Shown one piece after another: positions 6,683-15,027 of a stretch of 34,763 nucleotides of DNA (position 1 is the stretch's first letter; the number at the start of each line of letters is the position of its first letter). Under the pieces are notes generated by a model. It was given only the letters and a program-made list of their open reading frames with translations. It ran no database searches and was not told the origin of the DNA. Source of the stretch: Blastococcus mobilis (lineage in GTDB: Bacteria; Actinomycetota; Actinomycetes; Mycobacteriales; Geodermatophilaceae); contig NZ_FZNO01000037.1 in the NCBI RefSeq assembly GCF_900188025.1, forward strand, positions 1 to 34,763, given 5' to 3'. The translations under genes were made by a program, and so were the position numbers.

Positions 6683-7365
6683 GACTGGCTCGCCTCCTCA
6701 CCGGCTCCGGCGCGGACGAAGCCGCGCTCGCGGGCGTAATCGGCCAACAGCTTCTGCAGCCCCCGACGACCACGGTGCAGTCGCGACATCACCGTGCCGA
6801 TCGGAGTGCCCATGATCTCGGCGATCTCCTTGTACGCGAAGCCCTCCACGTCCGCGAGGTACACCGCGAGGCGGAAGTCCTCCGGCAGCTGCTGGAGGGC
6901 CTCCTTGATGTCGGCGTCCGGCAGGTGGTCCAGCGCCTCGATCTCGGCCGACCGCAGGCCGCTGGAGGTGTGCTCCTCGGCCGCGTACAGCTGCCAGTCC
7001 TGCACCTGCTCGGTGGGGTACTGCTGCGGCTGCCGCTGCTTCTTGCGGTAGCTGTTGATGTAGGTGTTGGTCAGGATCCGGTACAGCCACGCCTTGAGGT
7101 TGGTGCCCTCGGCGAACTGGTGGAAGGCCGAGTAGGCCTTCACGAACGTTTCCTGGACCAGGTCCTCGGCGTCGGCGGGGTTGCGGGTCATGCGCAGAGC
7201 CGCCGGGTAGAGCTGGTCGAGGTAGGGCAGGGCGTCACGCTCGAACCGGGCGTCCCGTTCGGCGCGGGTCTCGGCGACCTCGGCTCGGCTGCCGTCCGGC
7301 CGCGCCTCCGGCGTCTCCACCGGGCCCGTCACCTCGGGGGTCTGATCTGCGGTCTGCTCAGGCAC
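6679..7365 (-). CDS. sigH: RNA polymerase sigma factor SigH/SigR (redox and heat stress)
   Basis: A 228-residue group IV (ECF) sigma factor. Region 2 covers about residues 42-110 ([39 protein letters not shown]). Region 4 covers about 150-210 ([39 protein letters not shown]). These sequences match SigR/SigH, which control thioredoxin, mycothiol and protease genes during thiol oxidation. The GTG at 7365 is chosen because AGAGGA lies upstream and because the protein then has the family length. Some SigR proteins also have longer unstable forms from an upstream start, and in-frame sequence continues to 7629. It is coupled to rshA by an ATGA overlap. A canonical GGAAT-N18-GTT promoter precedes it, predicting autoregulation. 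Confidence 0.95.
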   Translation of the reverse strand: MPEQTADQTPEVTGPVETPEARPDGSRAEVAETRAERDARFERDALPYLDQLYPAALRMTRNPADAEDLVQETFVKAYSAFHQFAEGTNLKAWLYRILTNTYINSYRKKQRQPQQYPTEQVQDWQLYAAEEHTSSGLRSAEIEALDHLPDADIKEALQQLPEDFRLAVYLADVEGFAYKEIAEIMGTPIGTVMSRLHRGRRGLQKLLADYARERGFVRAGAGEEASQS

Positions 7366-7506
7366 CGACCGTCCTCTCTGGGGCCCCTGGATGCGGGGCG
7401 CCGCATCGGTCGATCGTAGCCGCGCGCCATCGGGACGGCCCGGGGGCCGCCGGTGCGCGGCCCGCGGGGGGGCGGGGGTGGAGACGGTGGTGCTCACGGT
7501 CGGTCC

Positions 7507-7532
7507 AACCGGACGGTGCGGGTGCCGATTCC
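7507..7532 (-). promoter_or_regulatory. SigH/SigR-type autoregulatory promoter
   Basis: Read on the minus strand, GGAAT (7532-7528), exactly 18 bases, then GTT (7509-7507). This is the SigR/SigH consensus GGAAT-N18-GTT. The sigH start codon lies about 140 nt downstream, leaving a leader of about 135 nt. The predicted effect is positive feedback on sigH-rshA under thiol stress. Confidence 0.85.
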
Positions 7533-7562
7533 CGCTCCCCGAACGTCGGTGGAGATGCTCGC

Positions 7563-7568
7563 TACGCT
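7563..7568 (+). promoter_or_regulatory. -10 hexamer TACGCT for the YbaK-like gene
   Basis: TACGCT is followed by 8 nt and GTG 7577, predicting a leaderless or nearly leaderless message. It is divergent from the sigH promoter, whose GGAAT element ends 31 bases to the left. Confidence 0.5.
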
Positions 7569-7576
7569 CCGGCGCC

Positions 7577-8050
7577 GTGGCGGCGACTCCCGCAGTGCGG
7601 ATCCTCGAGCGGGCCGGGGTGGCCCACACCCTCCACCCCTACGACCCGGAGCATCCCTCCGACCAGGGGCACGGCGAGGCCGCAGTGGCCGCCCTCGGCG
7701 CAGATCCGCGCCAGGTGTTCAAGACGCTCGTGACCCGCGTGGACGGCGTGCTGACCGTCGCCGTCGTCCCGGTGGCCGGCACTCTCGACCTCAAGGCGCT
7801 GGCCGCAGCGGCCGGCGGCCGGAAGGCCGTCATGGCCGAGCCCGCGGACGCGGAACGGGCCACCGGCTACGTGCTGGGGGGAATCAGCCCCCTCGGCCAG
7901 AAGAAGGCGCTGCCGACGGTCGTGGACGATTCGGCACTCGGCTTCGCGACCGTCATGGTCAGCGCCGGCCGCCGCGGCCTGCAGGTGGAGCTGCCACCAC
8001 CGGAGCTGGTGCGCCTCACTCGCGCCCGAACCGCTCCCATCGGCCGCTGA
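7577..8050 (+). CDS. ybaK: YbaK/EbsC-family Cys-tRNA(Pro) deacylase
   Basis: A 157-residue trans-editing protein that hydrolyses cysteine mischarged on tRNA(Pro). The family segments are present: [12 protein letters not shown] near residues 14-25, [16 protein letters not shown] near 40-55 with the conserved catalytic-pocket lysine in VFKTL, and [10 protein letters not shown] near 102-111, matching the GxxSPxGxKK signature of YbaK. GTG 7577 is selected because it follows a -10 TACGCT and gives the usual length of about 155. Upstream in-frame sequence is arginine-rich noise. It is divergent from sigH, and a YbaK-like gene (split in two) is in the same relative place in M. tuberculosis as I recall. 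Confidence 0.92.
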   Translation: MAATPAVRILERAGVAHTLHPYDPEHPSDQGHGEAAVAALGADPRQVFKTLVTRVDGVLTVAVVPVAGTLDLKALAAAAGGRKAVMAEPADAERATGYVLGGISPLGQKKALPTVVDDSALGFATVMVSAGRRGLQVELPPPELVRLTRARTAPIGR

Positions 8051-8087
8051 GGAAGGCCCCGGAAGGACCCCGACGAGTCGATCCGGA

Positions 8088-9626
8088 TCAGCCGTAGGGC
8101 GTGAGCAGCTGGTCGACCGGCGCGAAGTCGTCGGTGAGCGCCTCGGCGTCCCCCACGAAGCGGTCCAGCTCGGCGCCCTGCGCCACCTGCCAGATCAGTT
8201 CCCGGTCGGTCAGCCGCTCGGCCAGCGCCTCCGCGGGGATGGGAGCCCGCGAGGCGACCGCGACGACGTTCCCGCCGTCCTCCCCGCGGAGCACCGGGAT
8301 GCGCGCGAGCAGCGCGACGTGCGGGAACACCGCCCGGAGCGTCGCCAGCTCGGCCCGCACGAACGCCAGCGGCGGGTGGTCGATGAGGTTGATCGCGTAG
8401 ACACCGTCGTCGGCCAGCGCCCGGTCGACGAGCTCCACCGCCTCCCGGGTCGTGAGCTGCCACGGCACCGACAGGCCCCCGAAGGCGTCGCCGACGACGA
8501 GGTCCCGCGCCCCCTCGGCCTCGTCGGCCAGGCCGACCCGGCCGTCGGTGACCCGCACCTGCAGCCGATCGGAGGTCTGCAGCTCCAGCCGCTCGCGGTC
8601 GATGGCGACGACCCCGGGGTCGACCTCGAGGACCAGGCTCTCGGTCCCGGGGCGCGCCTCCGCCAGGTAGCGCGGCAGGGTCAGCCCGCCTCCGCCGATG
8701 TGCAGCGCCGACAGCGGCTCCCCGTCGTCGCGCAGCACGTCGGTGACCGCGGCGATGGCCCGGACGTACTCGAACTCCAGATGCGTGGGGTCCTCGAGGT
8801 CGACGTAGGAGTGCCGGGCCGTGTCCAGGTAGAGGATGCGGCCGGAGTCCCGCGCGGGGTCGGCCTCCACGCGGGCGCAGTGATAGCCGGTCTCCGTCTC
8901 GCAGGGCGTGGGCGCGATCGCGGCCAGACCGCTCCCGACCAGGGCGAGGACGAGCAGTGCCCCCGGGATGCTCCCGGCGGTCCCCGCGGTCCGCCGGCGG
9001 AGGAACACCGCCGCGGCCGAGCCGGCCAGCACGGTGACCGCGCCGGTACCGACGAGGATGACGCTGCTCGGCAGCAGCGCGATGAGCACGAACCCGGTCA
9101 CGAAGGTGGCGGCGATACCGCCCAGCGTGCCGATGCCCGACAGCCGGCCGACCACGGCGCCGGTCTCGTCGAGGCTGGCCAGCTGCAGCTTGACGACCAT
9201 CGGCGGCACGGCCGACAGCAGCGCGGCCGGAACCACGACCGCCACCGCGGCCAGCAGCAGCACCGCCCCGGCGTCGGGCCCGCCGAGCAGTGATCCGGTG
9301 AACCGCACGAGCGGGAGCACCGCGATCACCAGCGCGCCACCGGCCGCCATCAGGGGCGCGATCAGCCGCCGGGGATCGGTGCGGTCGGCGACGAGCCCGC
9401 CGCTCCACGCGCCGAGGGCGATCGCCGCGAGGGCGTAGCCGATGACCGCGGTGCTCGTCTGCAGGGTGACGCCGACGTAGGGCGCGATCAGCCGCAGACC
9501 GACGATCTCCAGTACGAGCACCGCGCCGGAGCACAGGAACGTGATGGCCGCGGCGACCCACGTGGGCAGCGCAGCGCCCCCCGGCGGACGGTCTGTCGTC
9601 GGGGTGCTTCCCGCGGGGGCTGCCAC
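8088..9626 (-). CDS. Fused membrane transporter-like / spermidine synthase-like protein
   Basis: A 512-residue protein with two parts. Residues about 20-225 contain six to seven hydrophobic segments of the MFS-like module (starting WVAAAITFLCSGAVLVLEIVG). From about 240 on it has a class I SAM-type spermidine synthase fold: LHIGGGGLTLPRYL, LEVDPGVVAIDRERL, and DLVVGDAFGGLSVPWQLTTRE. The GGGGxT loop without the acidic residue of true spermidine synthases is usual for this fused family, so polyamine synthesis is uncertain. The GTG start is 2 nt after the stop of the SRAP gene, so the two form an operon. The gene ends convergently 37 nt from ybaK. Substrate and product are unknown. Confidence 0.85.
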   Translation of the reverse strand: MAAPAGSTPTTDRPPGGAALPTWVAAAITFLCSGAVLVLEIVGLRLIAPYVGVTLQTSTAVIGYALAAIALGAWSGGLVADRTDPRRLIAPLMAAGGALVIAVLPLVRFTGSLLGGPDAGAVLLLAAVAVVVPAALLSAVPPMVVKLQLASLDETGAVVGRLSGIGTLGGIAATFVTGFVLIALLPSSVILVGTGAVTVLAGSAAAVFLRRRTAGTAGSIPGALLVLALVGSGLAAIAPTPCETETGYHCARVEADPARDSGRILYLDTARHSYVDLEDPTHLEFEYVRAIAAVTDVLRDDGEPLSALHIGGGGLTLPRYLAEARPGTESLVLEVDPGVVAIDRERLELQTSDRLQVRVTDGRVGLADEAEGARDLVVGDAFGGLSVPWQLTTREAVELVDRALADDGVYAINLIDHPPLAFVRAELATLRAVFPHVALLARIPVLRGEDGGNVVAVASRAPIPAEALAERLTDRELIWQVAQGAELDRFVGDAEALTDDFAPVDQLLTPYG

Positions 9627-9628
9627 CG

Positions 9629-10375
9629 TCAGAACAGGGCGGGCTGGTCGGCCGGTGCGCTGACCGACTCCGCGCGCGCCACGAGCTCGCGGCCGTTGTT
9701 GGCCACGTTGTTCACCGCGGTGCTCACCGGCCGCAGCTCCAGTGCCTCCACCAGCTCAGGCGGCGTCGGCTGGGCCACCTCCCGGACGTCGTCCTGCGCC
9801 GGGTCCAGCCAGGCGCTCCAGCGGTCCGGTGGGAGGACCAGCGGCATCCGCTCGTGGATCTCGGTGAGCTCCCCGACGGCGGGGGCGGTCACGATCGTGC
9901 AGGTGTAGAGCCGGTCGTCACCGCGGCCCCACACCTCCCAGAGCCCCGCGAAGGCGAGCACCGAACCGTCCAGAGGGGAGACGTAGTAGGGCTGCTTGCT
10001 CGGGGAGTCCAGCCGCTTCGCCCACTCGTACCAGCCGTCAGCCGGGACCAGGCACCGGCGGGTGGCGGCGGCCTTCCGGAAGGCCGGCTTCTCGGTCAGC
10101 GACTCGACCCGGGCGTTGAGCAGCCGGTTGCCCACCGACGCGTCCTTGGCCCACGACGGGACCAGCCCCCAGCGCACCGTCCGGAGTTCACGGTGCCCGC
10201 CACCGGTGGGCAGCCCCTCGTCGTCGCGCTCCTTCTTGTGCCGGACGACGTATACGTCCTTGGTGGGCGCGACGTTGTAGTCGGCGGAGAGAGGCGGCTG
10301 CCCCTCGGCGCGCACGGCCTCGAACTCGACCACGAGGTCCTCGGCACGTCGGCTGGCGGCATAGCGACCACACAT
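9629..10375 (-). CDS. SRAP-domain protein (HMCES/YedK, abasic-site DNA-protein crosslinker)
   Basis: A 248-residue SOS-response-associated peptidase family protein. The N-terminal Met is followed by the catalytic Cys2 (MCGRYAAS), which after Met removal forms a thiazolidine crosslink to abasic sites in single-stranded DNA. Other family residues are visible: NARVESL, the CLVPADGWYEW block, and TEIHERMPLVL containing the conserved histidine. GGAGG lies 6-7 nt before the ATG. It matches Rv3226c in order (next to aroA, on the opposite strand). It is followed after 2 nt by the membrane/spermidine synthase-like gene. No obvious LexA box is seen in the 131-base gap to the aldehyde dehydrogenase gene. 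Confidence 0.94.
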   Translation of the reverse strand: MCGRYAASRRAEDLVVEFEAVRAEGQPPLSADYNVAPTKDVYVVRHKKERDDEGLPTGGGHRELRTVRWGLVPSWAKDASVGNRLLNARVESLTEKPAFRKAAATRRCLVPADGWYEWAKRLDSPSKQPYYVSPLDGSVLAFAGLWEVWGRGDDRLYTCTIVTAPAVGELTEIHERMPLVLPPDRWSAWLDPAQDDVREVAQPTPPELVEALELRPVSTAVNNVANNGRELVARAESVSAPADQPALF

Positions 10376-10506
10376 GCGCGTCCTCCCGGGGTGGGCTGGT
10401 GGACCGAACTCTAGGTGCGGCCACCGACACCGGGCCGCCGCGCGTGCTCGCCCCGGTACCGGGTAGGCCTTGACGAACCGAATCGCCGAGAGACGAGGAT
10501 CACTAC

Positions 10507-11970
10507 GTGACCGCGACCCAGACCCCCCCGACCGAGCACCCCAAGACCGCGAGCGACGCCGGCGCCCGGCGCTACGCGACCGTCAATCCCTACACGGGAG
10601 AAACGGAGAAGGAGTTCCCGTTCCTCGAGAGCGGGGAGATCGACGGCGTCGTCGAGCGGGCGCACGCGGCCTTCCAGGAGTGGCGCCGCCGCCCGGTCGA
10701 GGAGCGCGCCGCGGTCGTCGCCCGCGCCGCCGAGCTCATGGACGAGCGCCGCGACGAGCTCGCCGGCCTGATCACCCGCGAGATGGGCAAGCGCCGCGAC
10801 GAGGCCGTCGGCGAGCTCAAGCTGTGCTCGATGATCCTCAAGTACTACGCCGAGAAGGGACCGGGCTTCCTGGAGCCCAAGCCGATCGACGTGATGATGG
10901 GCAAGGGCGAGGCCGTCGTCGAGACCGAGCCGGTGGGCGTCCTGCTGGCGATCGAGCCCTGGAACTACCCCTTCTACCAGGTGGTCCGGGTGGCCGGCCC
11001 CAACCTGGTGCTCGGCAACACGATCCTGCTCAAGCACGCGGAGACCGTGCCGCAGTGCGCCCTCGCCATCGAGCAGCTCTTCACCGACGCCGGCGCCCCG
11101 GAGGGCGTGTTCACCAACGTCTTCCTGGCGATCCCGGACATCGAGAAGGTCATCGCCCACCGGTACGTCCAGGGCGTGACCCTGACCGGCAGCGAGCGGG
11201 CCGGCGCGAGCGTGGCCGAGATCGCCGGCCGCCACCTGAAGAAGTCGGTGCTCGAACTCGGCGGCAGCGACCCGTTCATCGTGCTCGACGCCGATGACCT
11301 CGGTGCGACCGTCAAGGCGGCCACCATGGGCCGGATGCAGAACACCGGCCAGGCGTGCACGGCGGCCAAGCGGCTGATCGTGACCGAGGAGCTCTACGAC
11401 GACTTCGTCGCCGGCCTGCAGCAGGCCTTCTCGACGTTCACGCCCGGTGACCCGGCCGACCCGTCCACGACCTTGGCCCCGCTGTCCTCCGAGCGGGCGG
11501 CCCAGGACCTGCAGGCGCAGATCCAGGACGCGATCGACAAGGGCGCGACGGTGATCGCCGGCGGCAAGCGTCCCGACCTGCCCGGTGCCTTCGTGGAGGC
11601 GACGATCCTCACCGACGTGACCCCCGAGATGCGGGCGTACAAGGAGGAGCTGTTCGGTCCGGCCGCTGTCGTCTACAAGGTCAAGGACGAGGAGGAGGCG
11701 ATCGAGCTGGCCAACAACAGCGACTTCGGGCTCGGCGCGGCCGTCTTCTCCGGCGACCTCGACCGGGCGCGGTCGGTGGCCGACCGGCTCGAGGCCGGCA
11801 TGGTGTGGATCAACCAGCCCACCGCCTCCTCGCCCGAGCTGCCCTTCGGCGGCATCAAGCGCTCCGGCTACGGCCGCGAGCTCTCCGAGCTCGGCATGTT
11901 CGAGTTCGCCAACCGGCGGCTGGTCCGCACGGTCCCGGCCAAGAAGGCGACCAAGCCGGCAGGCGGCTGA
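10507..11970 (+). CDS. NAD(P)-dependent aldehyde dehydrogenase (succinate-semialdehyde type)
   Basis: A 487-residue ALDH superfamily enzyme oxidising an aldehyde to the acid. Motifs in order: EPWNYPFYQ (substrate entrance), GSERAGASV (cofactor loop), [11 protein letters not shown] with general base Glu250, [11 protein letters not shown] with nucleophile Cys284, and [11 protein letters not shown] near residue 380. The overall pattern (ELGGSDPF and GMVWINQPT) is like the GabD1/SSADH group that feeds GABA or other semialdehydes into the TCA cycle, but the precise substrate is not provable here. The GTG start follows GAGGAT; this could be a ribosome site or a -10 6 nt upstream. It lies between the divergent SRAP gene and aroA and appears monocistronic. 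Confidence 0.9.
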   Translation: MTATQTPPTEHPKTASDAGARRYATVNPYTGETEKEFPFLESGEIDGVVERAHAAFQEWRRRPVEERAAVVARAAELMDERRDELAGLITREMGKRRDEAVGELKLCSMILKYYAEKGPGFLEPKPIDVMMGKGEAVVETEPVGVLLAIEPWNYPFYQVVRVAGPNLVLGNTILLKHAETVPQCALAIEQLFTDAGAPEGVFTNVFLAIPDIEKVIAHRYVQGVTLTGSERAGASVAEIAGRHLKKSVLELGGSDPFIVLDADDLGATVKAATMGRMQNTGQACTAAKRLIVTEELYDDFVAGLQQAFSTFTPGDPADPSTTLAPLSSERAAQDLQAQIQDAIDKGATVIAGGKRPDLPGAFVEATILTDVTPEMRAYKEELFGPAAVVYKVKDEEEAIELANNSDFGLGAAVFSGDLDRARSVADRLEAGMVWINQPTASSPELPFGGIKRSGYGRELSELGMFEFANRRLVRTVPAKKATKPAGG

Positions 11971-12004
11971 GGCGGCTGACGGCGGTGCGGCGGAGCGAAC
12001 CGGG

Positions 12005-12010
12005 CAGGAT
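12005..12010 (+). promoter_or_regulatory. Possible -10 (CAGGAT) for the aroA leader ORF
   Basis: CAGGAT lies 6 nt before the GTG that opens the leader ORF at 12017. If used, the aroA message would start directly on that GTG, 77 nt ahead of aroA. The first base departs from TANNNT. Confidence 0.35.
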
Positions 12011-12016
12011 GTCCAC

Positions 12017-12097
12017 GTGAGCGAGCTTGCGAGCTCACGCAGATGCCCAGCACGGCCTGTCACGAGGCCGACGAGCGCCAGCGAGGAGAACTCGTGA
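12017..12097 (+). CDS. 26-codon leader ORF overlapping the aroA start
   Basis: GTG-started ORF of 26 codons whose TGA (12095-12097) overlaps the aroA GTG (12094-12096) as GTGA. Codons 3-7 read ELASS and the last codons read SEENS. The two Glu codons GAG-GAG are the aroA Shine-Dalgarno. The first 22 bases contain an imperfect dyad (GTGAGC / GCTCAC type). An ORF with the same ELASS block, the same terminal EE and nearly the same length precedes the ABC1 kinase gene at 32546. This argues for a mobile or selected leader element and not chance. Whether the peptide matters, or only coupled translation, cannot be told from one genome. Confidence 0.5.
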   Translation: MSELASSRRCPARPVTRPTSASEENS

Positions 12098-13374
12098 CAT
12101 CCGTCTGGTCGACGCCGCACCGCCCGGCACCCGTCGACGCCGTCGTCGCGCTGCCCGGGTCCAAGTCGATCACCGCCCGGGAACTGATCCTGGCGGCGAT
12201 CGCCGACGGCCGCAGCAGGCTGGTGCGACCGCTCCGCGCCCGGGACACCGATCTCATGGCAGGCGGACTGCGGGCCCTGGGGGCACGGATCGACGAGGAC
12301 GGCACGGACTGGGTGGTGACGCCGCAGCCCTTGCGCGGACCGGCCGAGGTCGACGCCGGGCTGGCCGGGACGGTCCTCCGGTTCCTGCCGCCGGTGGCTG
12401 CGCTGGCCACCGGACCGGTCCGGCTCGACGGCGACGCCCGGCTGCGGGAGCGGCCCAACGCCGGGCTCCTCGCCGCGCTCCGGGCACTGGGCGTGGACGT
12501 GGACCACGACGGCCGCGGGCGGGCGCCGTTCACCGTGCACGGCACCGGGCGGGTCCGCGGCGGCCCCGTCGAGGTCGACGCGAGCGAGTCCTCGCAGATC
12601 GTCTCGGGGCTGCTGCTGGCGGCGGCCCGGTTCGACGAGGGCCTCGACCTCTCCCTCACCGGCGGCGTCCCCTCCATGCCGCACGTGGACATGACGGTGA
12701 CGACGCTGCGCGAGCGCGGCGTCGCGGTCACCGCCACCGACCGCGGCTGGCGCGTCTCCCCCGGCCCGATCGCCGCGCTCGACCGCGTGATCGAGCCCGA
12801 CCTCTCCACCGCCGCCCCCTTCCTGGCGGCGGCGCTGGTCACCGGCGGACGGGTGACCGTCCGGGACTGGCCGGAGGTCACCACCCAGCCCGGTGCGCGA
12901 CTGGACCGGTTGCTCGCCGACATGGGCGCGGAGGTGGCGCGGACGCCGGAGGGCCTCCAGGTCACCGGCACGGGCAGGATCCGGCCGCTGGTCGCCGACC
13001 TGGGTGAGGTGGGCGAGCTGACGCCGGTGCTCGCCGCGCTGTGCGCCCTGGCCGACGGCCCCTCCCGGCTGACCGGCATCGGGCACCTGCGCGGCCACGA
13101 GACCGACCGGCTCCAGGCCCTCGACGAGGTGCTGACGGCGGTCGGCGCGCGAGTCGAGCAACTGCCCGACGGCCTGGTCATCGAGCCGGGCGCCCGGCGG
13201 CCCGCGCTGCTGGACTCCTACGCCGACCACCGCATGGTCCACGCGGCCGCGGTCCTCGGGCTGGCGATCGAAGGCGTGCAGGCGGGCAACCCCGGCGCGG
13301 TGACGAAGACCCTGCCCGACTTCGTCGACCGCTGGGCGGCGCTGCTCGACGAGCCGGCCGGAGTCGTTCCCTGA
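12094..13374 (+). CDS. aroA: 3-phosphoshikimate 1-carboxyvinyltransferase (EPSP synthase)
   Basis: A 426-residue enzyme of the shikimate pathway joining phosphoenolpyruvate to shikimate 3-phosphate. PGSKSITAREL (residues 21-31) carries the phosphate-binding Lys24. ERPNAGLLAALRALG, SSQIVSGLLLAA, GGVPSMPHVDMT and the C-terminal YADHRMVHAAAVLGL are the usual EPSPS blocks. GTG 12094 is favoured by GAGGAG just upstream and by the family N terminus. An alternative upstream start (ATG 12043) would add 17 residues unlike any EPSPS. The stop overlaps the CTG start of rsgA, as Rv3227-Rv3228 are adjacent in M. tuberculosis. A 26-codon leader ORF overlaps its start and probably couples its translation. 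Confidence 0.96.
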   Translation: MTSVWSTPHRPAPVDAVVALPGSKSITARELILAAIADGRSRLVRPLRARDTDLMAGGLRALGARIDEDGTDWVVTPQPLRGPAEVDAGLAGTVLRFLPPVAALATGPVRLDGDARLRERPNAGLLAALRALGVDVDHDGRGRAPFTVHGTGRVRGGPVEVDASESSQIVSGLLLAAARFDEGLDLSLTGGVPSMPHVDMTVTTLRERGVAVTATDRGWRVSPGPIAALDRVIEPDLSTAAPFLAAALVTGGRVTVRDWPEVTTQPGARLDRLLADMGAEVARTPEGLQVTGTGRIRPLVADLGEVGELTPVLAALCALADGPSRLTGIGHLRGHETDRLQALDEVLTAVGARVEQLPDGLVIEPGARRPALLDSYADHRMVHAAAVLGLAIEGVQAGNPGAVTKTLPDFVDRWAALLDEPAGVVP

Positions 13375-14378
13375 GCCCCCGCAGCTGGGACGAGGACGAC
13401 GTCCGGGTCCGGCCGAGCCGCCGGGGCTCGCGACCGCGCACCCGGCAGCGGCCGGCCCACGACGACGCCGTTCCCGGACTGGTCGTGGCCGTCGACCGCG
13501 GCCGCATGACGGTGCGGGTGGAGGGGCCGGACGGCGCCCTCGTGGACGTCACCTCGATGCGGGCCCGCGAGCTGGGCAAGCACGGCGTCGTGGTCGGTGA
13601 CCGGGTGCGGCTGGTCGGGGACACGACCGGCCGCACCGACAGCCTCGCCCGCATCGTGACCATCGAGGAGCGGACGACGTCGCTGCGCCGGACCGCCGAC
13701 GACACCGACCCCACCGAGCGGGTCGTGGTGGCCAACGCCGACCTGCTGGTCATCGTCACCTCCGTCACCGACCCGGAGCCCGCGCTGGGCTTCCTCGACC
13801 GGTGTCTGGTCGCCGCCTACGCCGGTGGCCTCGAGCCGCTGCTGTGCCTGACCAAGACCGATCTGGGCAGTCCCCAGCCCCTGCTGGACCGCTACGCCGG
13901 GCTCGGCCTGGACGCGGTGGCGATCTCGCGCAGGGCACCGCTCGAGCCGCTGATCGACCGGTTGTTCGACCGGATGAGCGTGTTCGTCGGCCAGTCCGGT
14001 GTCGGCAAGTCGACCCTCGTGAACCGCCTCGTCCCGGACGCGTTCCGGGCCACCGGCGACGTCAGCAAGGTCGGCAAGGGGCGACACACGTCGTCCTCGG
14101 CGGTCCTCTTCGACCTTCCGGGCGGTGGCACCGTCATCGACACCCCGGGGATCCGCTCGTTCGGTCTGGCCCACGTCACCGCCGACGACGTCCTCGCCGC
14201 CTTCGACGAGATCGCCGAGGCGGCCGTCGACTGCCCCCCGCTGTGCGGGCACACCGCGGCGGACCCCGAGTGCGCGCTCGACGCATGGGCCGCTGCCGGT
14301 CCCCCGGCGCGACAGCAGCAGCTGGCCGGCCTGCGCGTCCTGCTCGGCGCGGTCGGCCAGGTCGGCCCCGGCTACTGA
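13371..14378 (+). CDS. rsgA: Ribosome small subunit-dependent GTPase RsgA
   Basis: A 335-residue circularly permuted GTPase that checks 30S assembly. It has an N-terminal OB-like domain (about 30-100), then permuted GTPase motifs: LTKTD (G4), GQSGVGKSTLVN (P-loop, around residue 210), DTPGIRSF (G3). A zinc knuckle CPPLCGHTAADPEC follows. No ATG, GTG or TTG lies where the protein should begin. The homologous N terminus (SPR...DDVRVRP, as in Rv3228 MSPRR...) begins at CTG 13371. It overlaps the aroA TGA by CTGA, and GGAG stands 7 nt upstream. A GTG further inside (near residue 38) would remove conserved sequence. I therefore call a CTG start. Confidence 0.88.
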   Translation: MSPRSWDEDDVRVRPSRRGSRPRTRQRPAHDDAVPGLVVAVDRGRMTVRVEGPDGALVDVTSMRARELGKHGVVVGDRVRLVGDTTGRTDSLARIVTIEERTTSLRRTADDTDPTERVVVANADLLVIVTSVTDPEPALGFLDRCLVAAYAGGLEPLLCLTKTDLGSPQPLLDRYAGLGLDAVAISRRAPLEPLIDRLFDRMSVFVGQSGVGKSTLVNRLVPDAFRATGDVSKVGKGRHTSSSAVLFDLPGGGTVIDTPGIRSFGLAHVTADDVLAAFDEIAEAAVDCPPLCGHTAADPECALDAWAAAGPPARQQQLAGLRVLLGAVGQVGPGY

Positions 14379-14380
14379 AA

Positions 14381-14433
14381 GGACCCCCTGCCCCCCGCCG
14401 CTCGCAGGCTCGCAGCGGGACCCTGCAGGGGCC
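14381..14433. repeat. Intergenic hairpin repeat, copy C
   Basis: CCCCTGC (14385-14391) pairs with GCAGGGG (14425-14431) around a CGCTCGCAGGCTCGCAG core, located between the convergent stops of rsgA and the DUF2087 gene. Probable bidirectional terminator; the arms differ from other copies but pairing is kept. Confidence 0.65.
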
Positions 14434-14436
14434 GGT

Positions 14437-14973
14437 TCAGACCTCGACGTAACCGCCGCTGCGCCAGTACACGCCGGCCTCCCGCGTCAGCAGTCCCTCG
14501 TCGACCAGGTAGCGGCGGAGGGCCGCCACGTCGGCGTGCCAGACCGCCAGCAGGGCGTTGACCTCGCGCTCGGGGTAGCGGACGCCGGGCTCGAACACCC
14601 GCACGAGGTGCTCCAGGACCACCCGCCGCTTGCTCTGCTGGGCCGGGATCGAGACCAGCCGGCCGCCCCGGACGAACGCCGACAGGACGGCGTCCTCGGC
14701 CGGGTCCGACGAGAGCGGCTCGGGTGCGGGCGCCGCCTCAGCGGCGGCGCGGGCCGCGGCGCCGAAGCGCTCGGTGTGCAGCGCGAGCACGTGGCCGTCG
14801 CGGTGCACCAGCCCGGCGCGGGCCAGCCGGCGCGCGGCCAGTGCCACGTCCTTGAGGGGCAGGCCCGAGGCGGCGGACACCTCCTCGATCGTTTCCGCAC
14901 CCAGCGCCAGGGCGGCGACCACCTTGAGCCGGGCGGGGTCGGCCAGCAGCCCGGCGATCGTCGCGGCGTCCAC
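14437..14973 (-). CDS. HTH regulator with C-terminal DUF2087 domain
   Basis: A 178-residue protein. The N-terminal part (about 1-75) is an ArsR-like winged helix (LADPARLKVVAALALG, VSAASGLPLKDVALAARRLARAGLV). The C-terminal part (about 100-175) is the DUF2087 domain: IPAQQSKRRVVLEHLVRVFEPGVRYPEREVN, HADVAALRRYLVDEGLL. There are no metal-binding cysteines, so metal sensing is unlikely. The GTG start is 7 nt after a -10 TACCGT on the same strand. It is divergent from the DUF2795 gene and convergent with rsgA. DNA binding is predicted; target genes are unknown. Confidence 0.88.
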   Translation of the reverse strand: MDAATIAGLLADPARLKVVAALALGAETIEEVSAASGLPLKDVALAARRLARAGLVHRDGHVLALHTERFGAAARAAAEAAPAPEPLSSDPAEDAVLSAFVRGGRLVSIPAQQSKRRVVLEHLVRVFEPGVRYPEREVNALLAVWHADVAALRRYLVDEGLLTREAGVYWRSGGYVEV

Positions 14974-14980
14974 CCGTCCG

Positions 14981-14986
14981 ACGGTA
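14981..14986 (-). promoter_or_regulatory. -10 hexamer TACCGT for the DUF2087 gene
   Basis: TACCGT on the minus strand is followed by 7 nt and GTG 14973, predicting a leaderless message. Confidence 0.6.
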
Positions 14987-15027
14987 TCGGCGCATCGTCA
15001 CCGCCGGGCGGGGGTAGGTGGACGGAC

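Noticed and set aside
12043-12093. aroA start at ATG 12043
   Set aside because: The added 17 residues do not match EPSP synthases and the ATG lacks a ribosome site, while GTG 12094 has GAGGAG.
10411-13242. A 943-codon open frame on the minus strand
   Set aside because: It runs antisense to the aldehyde dehydrogenase and aroA genes, is rich in Arg, Gly and His, and has no domain. It is the usual GC-rich shadow frame.
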